Below, piece by piece: positions 24,769 through 37,200 of a stretch of 64,000 bases of DNA. The notes beneath the pieces are model-generated. The model had not been told where the DNA came from and searched no databases. It was given only the letters and a program-made list of their open reading frames with translations. The DNA comes from Viscum album (taxonomy: Eukaryota; Streptophyta; Magnoliopsida; Santalales; Viscaceae). The stretch is from the NCBI GenBank assembly GCA_963277665.1, contig OY728143.1, positions 536,396,394 to 536,460,393 on the forward strand, read 5' to 3'. Numbering within the stretch: position 1 is the stretch's first letter; the number at the start of each line of letters is the position of its first letter. The translations under genes and the position numbers were made by a program.

Positions 24769-25196
24769 GAGATGATACCTTATTTTTTTAAAAGGTAGGG
24801 GCCGAATCCTCATTTTATTATTAAAAAAATCAAAGTCCTATTTAAACTAGGTAGAGGGAGACCCATTACATAGCCCGAAGGACCAGTGGGCATAAATCCC
24901 ATTACAGGCCCCGTAGGCCCATATTTTTGGCCCAAGGACAATTCTGTGAATAGTAATGCCACAATACTTGCTTACTATAGTAATGCACAATACCTGCCAC
25001 TGCTACAGTGTCCTACCATTTCTATAGTGTCCTTCCATCACTACAGTGCCCACCGTTTCTACAGTACCACCACTACTACAGTCCTATTGTAGTCTGATAC
25101 AGTACTTGCGTCTAATGGGTTTTGAACCCCCATTTTTCATGTAGGATTACAGGGAGCTTACCACTAAACTAAACCCCTACTATTGAGATGATACCT
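24769..25196 (-). mobile_element. tRNA-derived SINE with 12-bp target-site duplication
   Basis: GAGATGATACCT at 24769-24780 is repeated exactly at 25185-25196, bounding a 404-bp body. The matching site in the right LTR of C (about 33630) has no insert. Read on the minus strand from 25184, the body starts with a tRNA-like head. The Pol III A box is TAGTTTAGTGG (about 25162-25172) and the B box is GGTTCAAAACC (about 25117-25127), spaced as in tRNA genes. The body ends in an A-rich tail next to 24781. Its middle contains a short tandem array built on CTACAGTG. SINEs are transcribed by RNA polymerase III and copied by LINE enzymes in trans. It is one of the least decayed pieces in the window. The frame at 24886-25092 is a shadow inside it. 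Confidence 0.85.
24975..25085 (-). repeat. CTACAGTG-type short tandem array inside the SINE
   Basis: The core CTACAGT or CTATAGT recurs about every 15-22 bp (about 24998 to 25080), separated by CCWNCCATTTC-like spacers. Confidence 0.7.
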
Positions 25197-25650
25197 AATG
25201 ACTTTAGGGTATTTAGTTATACATATCTTCATGGTACTAGGAGATGATGGGTGTAGGTAACATTTGTGTTTGGAGCTACCTTGTACTAAGGGACTCTTTT
25301 TATTGAATGATTGTAAGTTTTATTTTTTTTGGGATCTTGGGCATGTTTTTTCCCTTCCTAATTTATACTATTAATATTAGTTATCTTTGTGGATCTTAGT
25401 AGATGTATCATATATGTATTATATTCAGTTCAGTTTCTTTCATTTTTATATATCCTACTGGTGTTGTTGTTTACCATGTGCAGTGGAGATATTTAACAAT
25501 TTTGAGTTAGTATAGGCTAAGGACTCTCATGTTTGTAATATGCTTTCTTTGTGCTAGTCATCAACCCCTGAACTATTGGAGGTGGGCTTAGGGTAGAAAA
25601 CCCATCTTACTACCAACCTAGGTGGGTCCCTGGTGGGTTGGGCCATGTTA

Positions 25651-25668
25651 GAGTGGTATTAGAGTCAT
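25651..25668 (+). other. Primer-binding site of element C
   Basis: GAGTGGTATTAGAGTC follows the LTR and matches TGGTATCAGAGC of the initiator Met tRNA site with one C-to-T change. Confidence 0.75.
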
Positions 25669-27985
25669 TATGTCTCAGGGATGAGGTTTAGAGTAAGTAG
25701 TCATGAGAGTAATGTAGGGTAAAATTAAGTTGGTGCATGAATCATATAGTGGTCAGTTATAATCCTTCATTTACTTCTCATGTGAGCTCTTCCAGATATT
25801 CTCTAACCCTCATGGGTGTGACCTATTCATTATAGGGTGCTAGTTTCTTATGGCTAACTTGTATGTAGAGGAAAGTCTATGATGAGTCCATTTTTATAGT
25901 CGGTCTTGTATCCATTGGATAGTGAGCGGTGAGGAATGGTTTCTTGATACTTTATTGAGAGGTGTTATCTCCCCATAGTATAGGTTATTCTCTCTTACCT
26001 TGTTCTCACTACATATCTTTCTCATAGAGTTGATAGAAGTCCCCACTAGGTTGGATTCAACTACTGACAAAATCATTACACTGTATGTGTTTGATGGTAG
26101 AGGCCTCAAAAGTTTGTAAGGAAAGCCCGATCCTTGGGTGACAGTGTATTAACTAGAGTTTATGAATTTATTTTCCATCTATCTCAAAATTTTTTCTACT
26201 CAAATGTTGGTTCGTTATTTGAGATTCCAAAACAGAACTATGATCCATTGGTAGATGAGGTGTTTATAGAACTCATGGTGGGACTACTCTACCATGTTGG
26301 ATTTTGATCCCTTGTTAGGGATGAATTTTTTAATAGAGTACATTTAACCTTTTTTAGGGATACATGAGCAATTTTATGTACATGTTGGGGAAAAAAGCTT
26401 TGTGAGGTGTTTTACATGAACATTTTTATGGTGAATATTCTTGATTCATTGACTTGGTAAGACTCCATAAGGAAATATTCCATTCTGTGGTTGAGCTTTC
26501 TTGTGATTCCACTAATTATAGAGTCACTTGAGAGAGATTGGGTAGGTAAAATATATTATCAGAAGTAAACCCTTGCTATGAGGGAAAGCTATATTTTCAC
26601 ATTTAGGAAACTAGAGTACTGCTGTGGATGGAATTATAAATTTTATATGGAAAATCTAAGAAAATCCTTATTTTAGGACCTGATATTTCTCGAAAATTTG
26701 TTTGTCAAGGAATATTGGTGTGAGAGTTATTGGAATTGAGTGATTAATTATTTCTTCCTCCTGATCACCACCTTTGGATCATATCCTGACTAGTATAGAG
26801 TGATGATGATTTGGGTTGGAGAATGACATATGTAGTGGATTCTTATGCCTGTGAGACAAATGATGTGTATCAGTGCATGACTTTTATCTATTTCCCTATA
26901 GACCCTTGTGTTGTTTAGTGTAGGTTCACACTATTTATCTAGTTCTTACTGGACAAGATTTGGAAATTTTAGTGTAAATGTGATCTAGATCATGGTTAAC
27001 TAGAGGAATTTCATTGAAGGTGATCATTATTTTTTCATACTTCTGGTGTTATGAGTTAAATTTCATGGAAAATATGACTTTTCAAAAATGACTTCATATC
27101 AGAGAAGAGGTGTGATGGTATCTACCTTAGTATGAATTGGTTACCCATAGAAGGTATCATGAGGTTTTGGTGTTGTGTTAATGATGTAGGTTTTACCCAC
27201 AACAGTGAGAAAGACACCTCATGTGTGGTGAGTAGAGCCAACCCTCTAGATATTGATTAAGTTTCCCCTTAGTTGGTGAACATGGATTCATGAAATGTTT
27301 GTGTGGAGAATAATTTTTCCTCCTATGAATATTGGAGAATGAATGGATGATTCAGTAGGGTGATCTATGATTGAACCTCGATAAGAAGTTGGTGTACACA
27401 TTAAATCGAATGTTGAGGATGATGAGTGCCTTTATAGAGTTACATTGTATTAAAATGAATCATTTCATGAGATGATTTTTGGTAGATAATATCTGTCCTT
27501 CATGATCTTATAGAATGAAATCTAAATTCATGGAGTGAATTTGATTTTCTTGTAGTTGAATCTACGGTGTCGAAGAAAATTATAGAGGCACAACAATGTA
27601 TTAGTGTTTGGAACTTCCTTGTAAAGGAATTTGTTTTTGAGAAATGGAAGAGGTATGTAAGAATTTTTATTTGGGAAGTTGAGTCTTTACTAGAAAGGGA
27701 TACATTTATCCCCTTTAGTTAATAATGGCACCCTTACAGATTTATTTTGTGTAAAGGATTCTAGGGGAGTGATGTTGACTTAGTACTCTTATAAGATCAA
27801 AAGGTTTTATTTAAAAGGTAGGTTTCATTTCATACACTTACTTAGGTGGATAGTGATTCATCCTTGATGTACTTGATGAGCATTTTTATGGACATCCTGA
27901 ATCAAAAATATTCTATTTAATCAAGGTCCTTGGTTCCATACCTAGTGGTTTTGGTTGGGTATACCCATCCCTTGATGATTTTTTT
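25669..27985 (+). mobile_element. Internal region of element C, part 1, coding not identified
   Basis: This is the first part of the 5.2-kb internal region. Several plus frames stay open for 20-60 codons, for instance around 26080-26280 (FDGRGPQKFVRKARSLGDSV) and 27120-27240 (LSMNWLPIEGI, which distantly recalls the G-DWL block that follows the protease of gypsy elements). I found no zinc knuckle, RT or integrase signature that would settle the family. The minus-strand frame at 25894-26109 is antisense to one of these and is not credible as a gene. Confidence 0.35.
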
Positions 27986-27989
27986 TGAA

Positions 27990-28070
27990 GTGGTGGAATT
28001 CCTCTCAAGTGATTTTATGTGACAAATCAACTCTGGTCAACATGTCACATCACTTGAGATGATCCACCAC
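27990..28070. repeat. Long imperfect hairpin
   Basis: The left arm at 27990-28023 contains GTGGTGGAATTCCTCTCAAG and then TGATTTTATGTGAC. The right arm at 28044-28070 reads GTCACATCACTTGAG followed by ATGATCCACCAC. The arms pair over most of about 27 positions around a loop of about 20 bases. Base composition switches from T-rich to A-rich on the plus strand just beyond it. Confidence 0.75.
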
Positions 28071-29990
28071 ATGGTGATAAACAACAAAAAAACCAAAATA
28101 TAACTCAATTGTAACTAAAATGAGTTAAAAAAAAGAGTAAAATGAGGCAGATAAGTACACACAATCAAGAGACATACAAAATATAACCAAAAAGGATAAA
28201 CCAAAAAACAAAACCAAATAAAAAAATACCACGTCTCCATGTGACCAACCATAACCACCAACCCATATCACTAAGAAGGAGACAAAATATAAGAAAATAT
28301 GATGAAAAATATGATCCCATTCCCTTTTCCAATGTCCTTCCAAATTGGATCTTCATATTCCCAAAGGCATATATAGGGTGTGAGGAAAAAACCAAGTAGG
28401 ATACCACCATGAATCTATGCAATATTTATAACCATGAAACTATTAGTTATAGTTTTAAAATAATTTTTTTGATAAATATAATTCCTTTAAAAAAATTTAG
28501 AAAAAAATCCTTTGGTTTTCCTTAAAACAATCCATATTCAAAACCATAAGAATATGGGTATAAACATGAGTGATAAAAAGAGGTAAGTAAACAAAGGAAA
28601 CCATATATCAAAATATAAACATGTCCTCAATCAAATCCGAATGAATACTATTATGTAATAAAACTAAGCACAAGTTTTTCTCTAGACTAATGGAATACAT
28701 ACTATGAAACACAAGGGAGGACTAATCTTGGAATATCATGAATCCTACTATTATTGAGTCCTTCCACAATCTATAAATATCATAAGGATAACCTATAATG
28801 GTTCTTATCACTAAGGTTTTCATATGTCTATAATATATTGCACCCAAGGTCCCCACTATGTTATGCTTGTCAAAATATTTAAATAAACCATGCTCACAAT
28901 TTTATAAATCATTTTAATAAGAAAATCACCACTACTCTCATGATTGAAAATTTATTTTAAAGAAAAAATCATCTTTGAGGAATTTCATTAAGCACATGAT
29001 GTGTATAAAACTGATTTTAATGTAAAACCCCTTTAAAAATAACTTCCCATGCCAAAAAAAAAATAGAATTATATGAAATGGAGCTCATATATTTCAAATC
29101 AATGAATTTTATAAACCACACCAAAGGATTTTTTTAGGAATTTTGAGTAAATAATTTGATATAACCATTCTATAGAGACACCTACCTCTTTAATAGAGGA
29201 TAACTAGTCACTTTAGAAAACAAATATTATAATTTAGAATATATGATCCTCACAAGACTAGATCCATAAGAAACATGATAAATTCCCCATAAAACCTATT
29301 ATATTTGGGAATCAAATACTAATCAGGTTCCAACAAAACACGGGGATGAGAGATAAATAGAATATCTAATAAGAGGATGAGAAATCTAACAAAAAATTGA
29401 ACATACCTTGAATAGGTCTATTTATAACAATGTTAAATCACTAAATATATGAGGTGAGAACCTTATAGAGCATTAGGAAGAAGTTAGTAGGGATAAAAAG
29501 ATATTAGGAGAATATTAGACTTAAAAATGACCAAGGGAATTAGGGAAAATTAATAATTTTAATAATTCTATATAGGTCGCAAGGTTATGCCTCAGGGTTA
29601 AACAAATCATGAAATAATTGTGTGGTAGATTTTTCCCCTTGAAAATTGAATCACTCTGTTATTTATGGAGAACTACATGATTTTAAAAACCATGATCAAT
29701 CCATGTTATAGACTATGGACCAAAATTCATACATTTTCATGATTTTTTTAGTGACTGACACAATTTTTTTTAAAATCACCACTGGAACCAATAGTTTTTT
29801 TTCACATAGTTAGAAAGACAACATGCAGACTGTGTTCTGGGACCATTTCTCCCAATATTGAAAATTTTTAACCCTAACTCCTAAAAGTGTTTAGAACCCA
29901 TAAGAGGTAAACTGTGGTAAAAATTTAATAGTGACCCCGAGGGCATAAAATTTTAAATGAATGTCACTTGGGTAGGTTTGTTTCATTAGG
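28071..29990 (-). mobile_element. Probable insertion inside element C, unclassified
   Basis: Strand composition flips here: the plus strand becomes A-rich and loses the T/G-rich character of the flanking internal region, as expected for an element inserted on the minus strand. The overlapping minus frames at 28125-28422 encode hydrophobic, low-complexity peptides in two frames at once, which is a composition effect. No termini, target duplication or domain were found. Confidence 0.3.
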
Positions 29991-30849
29991 TACATATCCA
30001 ATTGAGTAGGGTTATCTGAATAGTTAGGACCATCATCTTTATATTTTGGCAGGTTGGGTCACCCAAATAGTAGTGGAGTGACATTTATTAGTCAGCTACG
30101 ATGGTTCTCATGACTAGTTTACTAATCAATATATTTCAAAAACAAGTGAGGACAACCATTTTGGGATATCTTCAACCGAGGGTGAAATTGATGGTATGAC
30201 ACAAATTGGAAAACCTCTGGATGATGGTGTTAAAGTTTGGATGGAATTATCAACTTTCTCTTTTGTTACAATATTGTAATAATGGATCCTAAACCATGAT
30301 GGCTGGTAATGGATTTTTTTTGACACAAATTCTGAAATTCAAGCAACCTTGAAGCTTTCCCGATGTTGGTATGGGAAATTAATTATGTGTTTGGTGTGAT
30401 TATGCAGTGTAGGTGGATTTCTTTATACAATATTATTTTGGGAATCTATTTTAAATTGAGGTAGAAAGGTTATCCCGCCATATTCAGTCTTGTTTGTGAA
30501 CCATTTGGGGGGAAATAGTCAAAGCCTTGGCGGGGTTTTCTCATCCCATGTGTTGGGGTGACTCTTAAATAGATTTCAGAGGATGATTTAGGTATACCAA
30601 GGGATGGTACATGTTTTCCTTCCTTTATTACTTCAAGATAGATTGGATCCAATATCTACTTGGATTAATGAAAGTGTCCTCTTTTAGAGATATTGATTTA
30701 TTAGGTTTATTTAGAGACCACGTCTCTAAACATGAAGGATTTTCATGTGATGGTGAGAAGTTTTCCCATATGCGAATATTCACATGATTTGATATTTACA
30801 TCCATGGTAGTACACTTTTCAAGGATGAAAAGTTTTAAGGTGGGGAGGG
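29991..30849 (+). mobile_element. Internal region of element C, part 2, with polypurine tract
   Basis: It ends with AAGGTGGGGAGGG (about 30838-30849) directly before the right LTR, a typical polypurine tract. The preceding sequence shows no integrase C-terminal motifs such as GPFEVL or IPLVKV, so the end of pol is missing or unrecognisable. The minus frames 30126-30326 and 30470-30652 have no domain. Confidence 0.5.
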
Positions 30850-33800
30850 TGTAGTGACATTAATTTCTATGATTTGGACTTAGCTCCATTTTTGATGTTT
30901 TGGGTTCGAAGACCTTAATAAGGGAAAATTATAATTTTAATCTACAAGGTGACCATAAAATTTTTTTATAGGGTTTTATTTGTTCCAAATTATATGGTTT
31001 AACCCTAGGGTGAGCCGATGTGGAAAAGTGAGTGCTTTGTGGCGTCCAAAATAATATAATATAAATATTGTATTATTTTTTTTATTCCACATGCAAGAGT
31101 TTTGATGAAATGAATTTATATATTTAATGAAGCCTTATATGATAAACCTAAGTCCGTGGTTAGATCTAGAATGTGAGGTTTACCCTAGGTGTGAAATACG
31201 TCTCATTCACATTATACCTATGTTCGATATTTGGGGAATTAAATTAATTAATCTAAATAATTATTTTATTTGATCTAATTAATGTTTTACCTAATCTATC
31301 CCCTATTTAATATCCTCTATTTGAATTCTCTTGGGTTAGTTTCATAACCATGAAAAATGATAGGGGATAGAGTGCATCACTATAGAGAGAATCATCAATG
31401 AACAAACAATGGAATTCATGTATTGATGATCAGATTTAGTGAAAATCATCATTGATAAGGGAATTTTTAGGAATCAAAAATGACATCATCACATACTTTT
31501 TCTTCACTGAAGATAAATCCAAAAATGAGGAATGTAATTGTTATTTGTAGATTCACGCCTTGTTATTTTGATCTCCGACATGGAATTTAGATTTAGTTAC
31601 AAATCCTTGAATTCTTCCCCCTTTGGTGTTCCCCTATCAATTTATTAACCTTATTTGGACCTGAAAAATTTATTTACATTGAAACTTTAATCTTCCTTTA
31701 ATATTCTCATGATTAAAGTTAGTGTTTGGGTTTAAAAAAAACACCTATGATTTTAATTTTTTTATTGTGGATTTCTCACCTTTCTCTTATTGATTATCAT
31801 TGGCCTATGATTGGATTAAATTCGACTACAGATCCAATTTAAATCAATATTAATCCTCAGATCCACATTTCCTTATTTTACCATTGGTGAAGATAAATAT
31901 TGATAGGGTATTGATGATAAATTATGAATCATAGGAGGTAGACAAAATCGGGTGCACCCGGGTGGTGCATGACATGCGACACGACTTTTATGGGGGATTT
32001 CAATTCTAATGATCGATAGTTTAGATTCACTTATTGAGGATGGTGGATCCATGGGTTATGTTTCTGAAAAAATTTCTAGGTAAGGTTCTTGTGAAATTAA
32101 GGGTAACAAAGAAAGAATCCTAGGTACATCAATGGTGTTGAGTTTCTAGAGGAAACCTAACTACACAATATGTATTTTAGATAAAAACATGCCATGTAAC
32201 TCGGTTAATGTAGTGGTTAGAGTTTTTGAGAGAATTGAACATAAAACTCCATATAGATGACTAAATTTCCATGTGAAACTTATCTAGACAACTTGGCATG
32301 TGATAGGGTTACATGACCAGGAACCCAAGTGACCCTACATGAAATGTGTGTTGGGACACATGTCATGTATCCTTAGTGACACAGAACTCAAACAGGAAAG
32401 GTACACATTAAGTACCTCCACTAACACTACACATTGTGTACCCTTCTTTGTATGCCATTTAGTTTGCATTATACATGACATGTGGAATGGAAGTACATGG
32501 ACATGCCTACCACGTAGGTTGAAACACCATATACCCTTATTTACCATGCCATTTAATTTCCTTTCACTTAGATGGGGACCTTCAAACATCCTTTATAAGT
32601 ATAATTATGCGTGGAACATGATGGTGGGATTATTTATAAATAAAGATATGCGAATGATGGTGAAGTAAGTAGATCTACCACATTAGGATTTTATGGGATC
32701 TAGATTGGACTTTGGGAGTTCTTGGAATAATAAAACCCTCCCTGATGATATATTTATGTTAGGGAATGGTTTTCACTTACCAACCTCAGGTAGGGTTGGA
32801 AATCCTTCCCACAGGATTGGGGTGTGAGATCCTCCACCCATGGATGAGATAGGGTCGATATCCCCCTACTATTATAAGGAGTGAGATCCTATATCTACAA
32901 GGTCAATATCCCCCCTTTTAAAGTATTTAATTGGGTATGAGATCCTTCACTAGAGTTGGTATCCCTCCAATGAAGTACAAGATCCTCCACTATAGGTACA
33001 AAGAGGTTACGTGGGTTGATAGTTTGTTTGGTAGGGATTCCTTAAAAGGTATAAATATTTATTATGGTTCCTTTCTATGAGTATATTAGGTTTTATCCTT
33101 TACCTTTAGGTATGATGTCCTACCTTATTAGGTGAGTATGCTTCAGGGTTAAGCATGCTCCCCATTTTGGATTCTGTTAACAATGTAGATATTGGAAGCC
33201 TATGTATCTTTGACTTTAATGGGATTTTTGGTTCCTCAACACTCCCTAGGGTTTCCTTAAATATATGGTACACTAATAGCTATAAAATTTAGGCTTAATA
33301 GACACTTTAGTGTCTTGATCACATCTGGTTGTTCATGCGAGGTGTCTTAAAGGATTGGAACCAAGATAACTGGGACTTCTCAACATCCTTGAGACTTTTA
33401 GTGATTGAGAATATCAATAATGTTCTTCTTTAATTTCTTCTAAATACTTCTTAGTACAATAAAATTTGAGTTAATGTGTTACTTTAGTTTTCTTTGTGGG
33501 TTTCGCGTCATCCTACTTAGCATGTTTATATTCACCCATGCATGAGATTTTGGGACCACATACGTTGTGTTTTTATAGATAATGCATAGTATATATGTAG
33601 TCTTGTGGAGGTGGAGTAAAAATGGATATTTTTGATATAATTCCTGGAAACATTGGGTGATTCAATATAAATGGATCTTAGTGGTATTGAGAGTTAAATG
33701 TTAATAGGTGACATCCATGTTTGGAGCCAACTTGTATTGAGGGAATCTTTATCTTACTCGGTTGTCATTTTTCCTTTTTTGGGTTGTTGGGTTCCTATTT

Positions 33801-34099
33801 CCCCCTTCTTACTTATATTATTCCACCTAGTTATCTATGTGGATCTCAGTAGTTGTCTCACACATGTTTTATATTTAGTTTTGTTCGTTTAATTTATATA
33901 TATATATCCTACTAATGTTGTTTCTTATCATGTGCGTTAGATATATGAGACTATTATAGGTTGTTATAGGATAAGGGCTTCCATGTGTGTGATATTACTA
34001 CTCAGTGCTAGTCACCAATACCTAGACTATTATATGTTGTATTGGCATGGTAAAATAAACATAATTCTAGACCATTTAGGTCCCTAGTGGTTCAGGTCA
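30850..34099 (+). mobile_element. Right (3') LTR of element C
   Basis: It starts TGTAGTGACATT after the polypurine tract and ends GGTCA near 34099 (uncertain by about 5 bp). It matches 22331-25645 throughout but lacks the SINE. It keeps a GC-rich patch near 31950 with GGGTGCACCCGGGTGGTGCA, absent from the left LTR. The two overlapping frames at 32335-32668, on opposite strands, are mutual shadows in LTR sequence. Confidence 0.75.
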
Positions 34100-34104
34100 A
34101 GTTG

Positions 34105-34236
34105 GGTGGGCTTACTTCTATACCACCTATAGGCAGGTTCACTTCTTTAATACCCTTAGACTCAATAAATAATTGACAATCATTATTGAAAACAAATAAA
34201 ATATTTTATCATCACTATATAATGATCTATTCAATA
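34105..34236 (-). mobile_element. Element H, left (3') repeat, second part
   Basis: It continues the alignment broken at 22330: CTTACTTCTATACCACCTATA here corresponds to the block with ATTACTTTTAGAACACCTAT near 40290, then AAATAAA-ATATTTTATCATCACTAT. On the minus strand it begins at 34236 (TATTGAATAG), directly after the purine tract CCAATGGGGG (34237-34246). Confidence 0.55.
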
Positions 34237-37200
34237 CCCCCATTGGATTTGTTTTCAATACCTATTCAAAACAAAATTAAATTATATTTATTCTCCCACT
34301 TATTAAAAAAAATCAAAGTCTCTTCAATATCCTTCATATGAGAACTTTGAGTGAGGGACATTCATCACTACTATTATTCTCCATTTAACTTTAGTTAAAC
34401 TAAAATGAATCCTTGAATTTCCTAAGGGAATTAATTTATCAATTTTATTGAAGTAATAAGGAATTAATGAACTAACCCAAAGTCCACCTAATCCATTCTT
34501 GGTATAGAAGATAAGAGTGACTAACTCATACATGAAAACTATCTATTTTTTTAATAAAGTGTTACCAAATCAAAAAACTTATTTTAAGGGAAAATCCAAT
34601 GTATTTTCATGAAACTCATTTACCATAACCATATTAAAAAATATATTAAATAAATTCAACCCAAAAATTAAGTTTCTCTCCCTTTTCAAGATAATTAAAA
34701 TTTTTTCATCAAAGATCAATTTCACCCCTTTTCATTTAAGGTTAATTTTTAAAATGAGGATGGAAGAGTATAGACAAAATAAATTATGGATGAAAACAAC
34801 TTAAATACCATGATTTTAAAAATATAGAACTTTATCATCAACATCTATAGAATATACCTCTAGAAACTCCAACATTTAATCCATTTAATATTCAATATCC
34901 AGTGCTCTGATCCTTATTTTTCCATAATTTGGTTCTTTAATATAAAAAATATAAATTATAATAAATCAACAACTTTAGATTCACTCCCCATAAAGGGTAG
35001 AACTCCATATTTCTTCTTTATCTTGGTTGATAACAACTTGAGATAATGTTCTCCATGATGTATTTCTTCAGATAGTTATAAAACAAATTTTAGAGCTTTT
35101 ACTCCAAGACTCCCCTTGGATTACATCACCTTTAATTCCCTTTTTGATTGAAAATAATTTGGATAAAGTAGGAATAAGGTGGGTATTTCATTGATTTTAA
35201 TTAGAGAAATAATGATGAGAAATATTTCTCAACCCAAAAAATCTCTTCAATTTAGCTACATTTTTATTTATTCCTTTACCCTTTATTTTTTGAACATTAA
35301 TCACCTTGGGTGGAATGGACCTATTTTTCTTCCCATTATTATTCAATTTTTATGGATATTTATTATTGATTTCCACTAGTAGGGAATATAAATTCGTATT
35401 TTTATTTTATTCTGACTCCATTTATACTTTCAACTACTTTGGAAATATTTTCATGAAAAAATTCATAATATATTCAACTTTTTATTTATTTTATATATTA
35501 TTTCTCACGACAACCTTTTTTATTTATGATTCTTACAAATTTTTGTTTAAAAATATCTCTAGCCCCAGTAATATAATCATTAATTACTTAGGAGCGTGTC
35601 TATAAATTTGACACATTCCACATGGTTTTTTATTTTTGAGTAATTTATCATTTTGTGGTTACTTTCAATGAACCTCAAATTATTTATTTGAGATATCTTT
35701 AATCAATATAATTTCTTTATTTCTTTATTAGATTGATTTATAATGTTTCTCTAGATTGACTACATTAAAATTAACATTCATGGATAGATTTTAACTATCT
35801 ATGAAGTGGATTTTTCTTCCACAATATAAGAATATTTTCTTCTACTTAACATCATTCAAGGTTTTCTTCTTTGGTGCATTTATATTTATACAATACACTT
35901 ATTTACACTCTAGGGAAGTATTACCATCAATATTCAATTTTTTTATTAGGATTTTATGGTATCCTTCTATTAGTTATAACTGGGATATTCTTGGTATTTT
36001 TAAACCGTCACCATTCATCAGTATTACCACTTTTATTACACCTTTCACAAATATCTCTAAGATTTTAAAATCTATTTTATTTAATAATTTTTTTCTACAA
36101 GGGTTTATTATACATAGATGTATTCTTATTTTCTTCTATTATTATCCCCCCTTTTGTAAGCCTTTTTTGATTTCCATTGATTAAAAAGTTATTCCAATAT
36201 TCATTAGCTTGGTGTCCAAATTATCCCTAACAATAAAAATGGATAATAAATATTGGTTTCTTCCGTTGAATGAAACTATGGTTGGTGGAGGGTATCTCCA
36301 ATTCCTATATATGAACATTCTATTTTTAGAAACCTTGTTGGGAACAAAATTTCACTTTCTTTATTTCTTTTACCTTTATAGATATGGTGGATTTTTATTT
36401 AATTTTCTTTTCCCATATTCATTCAGAAGTTATATTGAAACCTACAGTACTTAATGAATCAAAATTAGTGAAAATAGTTTTTATAGACTTTGGGGTTACC
36501 TTTATCTTTGTCTAATTAGAAGAGAGAACTTATGACAATTTCATATTCTATATATCACTAGATTGAGTCATCTCAGAAGAAATTTTTTTCTTAAAAACAC
36601 TGTTAGTAGATCTTCTCATTGCTTTATCTGGATATTCAACTTGAGAAGCTTCTATGTTTTTCAATTTTATTTTAAACTCAAGAAAATTTAAGCATAATGT
36701 TTTTTTTGATATTTAATAAATTTTAAATTCTATTTACATTCATATTTTAGATTCCAAATAATTTAATCATATATCCTTATTTCTTCTATCTGATAGTTTT
36801 CAAGCTATTTTATCCTTCTGGATTAATATTCAGCTGATAATTCTTAACTTGAACTATTTCTATCAATACATGAAAATCCTTCATAACAAATTCTGTTAAC
36901 ATAAAGTTTCCATAAAAAATCCTTTATAAAGATTATTCTATAATATTGAATTATTATTTATAGAGTTTCATTGATTAATCCTTAGACTAAATTAGTTTTT
37001 TCATGGTGTCACACATAAGTAACTTTTTATCCAATGCCTTTATCATTTCATTTCTATCCTTATCAAATTGAGTAATTTCTTCCTATTGTATCTTAAAAAA
37101 TAAAATTATATATTCAATAAATTTAAAATTGAAATTATTCATGTAGTCCTTAATTTGAGAGTAAAAATCATAAATTATTTCAGTAGATTTATAATCTTCA

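Larger units (their letters stand above)
22331..25645 (+). mobile_element. Left (5') LTR of element C
   Basis: It aligns end to end with 30850-34099. Landmarks shared in order are GATTTGGACTTAGCT at the start, GGAAAAGYGRGTGCTWTGTGG, TTTACCCTAGGTGTG, CATGTGACC/GGGACACATGTCATGTA, and the closing GTCCCTRGTGG. The first bases are TATAATGA, decayed from TGTAGTGA in the other LTR. It ends GGGCCA at about 25645, and a primer site follows within 10 bp. It carries a SINE (24781-25184) that the right LTR lacks. It also lacks about 300 bp present in the right LTR near 31870-32170. No promoter could be placed with confidence. Confidence 0.75.

Noticed and set aside
24886..25092. 68-codon frame
   Set aside because: It lies wholly within the SINE, on the strand opposite to the Pol III boxes.
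25110..25184. Possible tRNA gene on the minus strand
   Set aside because: A and B boxes are present, but the acceptor stem does not close and the unit has a 3' body, an A-rich tail and target duplication, so it is a SINE head.
28125..28422. Two overlapping minus frames with membrane-like hydrophobic peptides
   Set aside because: Both frames are open over the same T-rich strand, which is a composition effect; no start context or domain.
32335..32668. Frames of 84 and 109 codons on opposite strands
   Set aside because: They overlap each other inside the right LTR of element C, and the matching left LTR does not keep either frame.
35179..36454. Cluster of plus-strand frames, including the longest in the window (127 codons)
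   Set aside because: They are T-rich, encode Phe/Ile/Leu-rich peptides in several frames at once, show no domain, and lie antisense to the decayed coding strand of element H.
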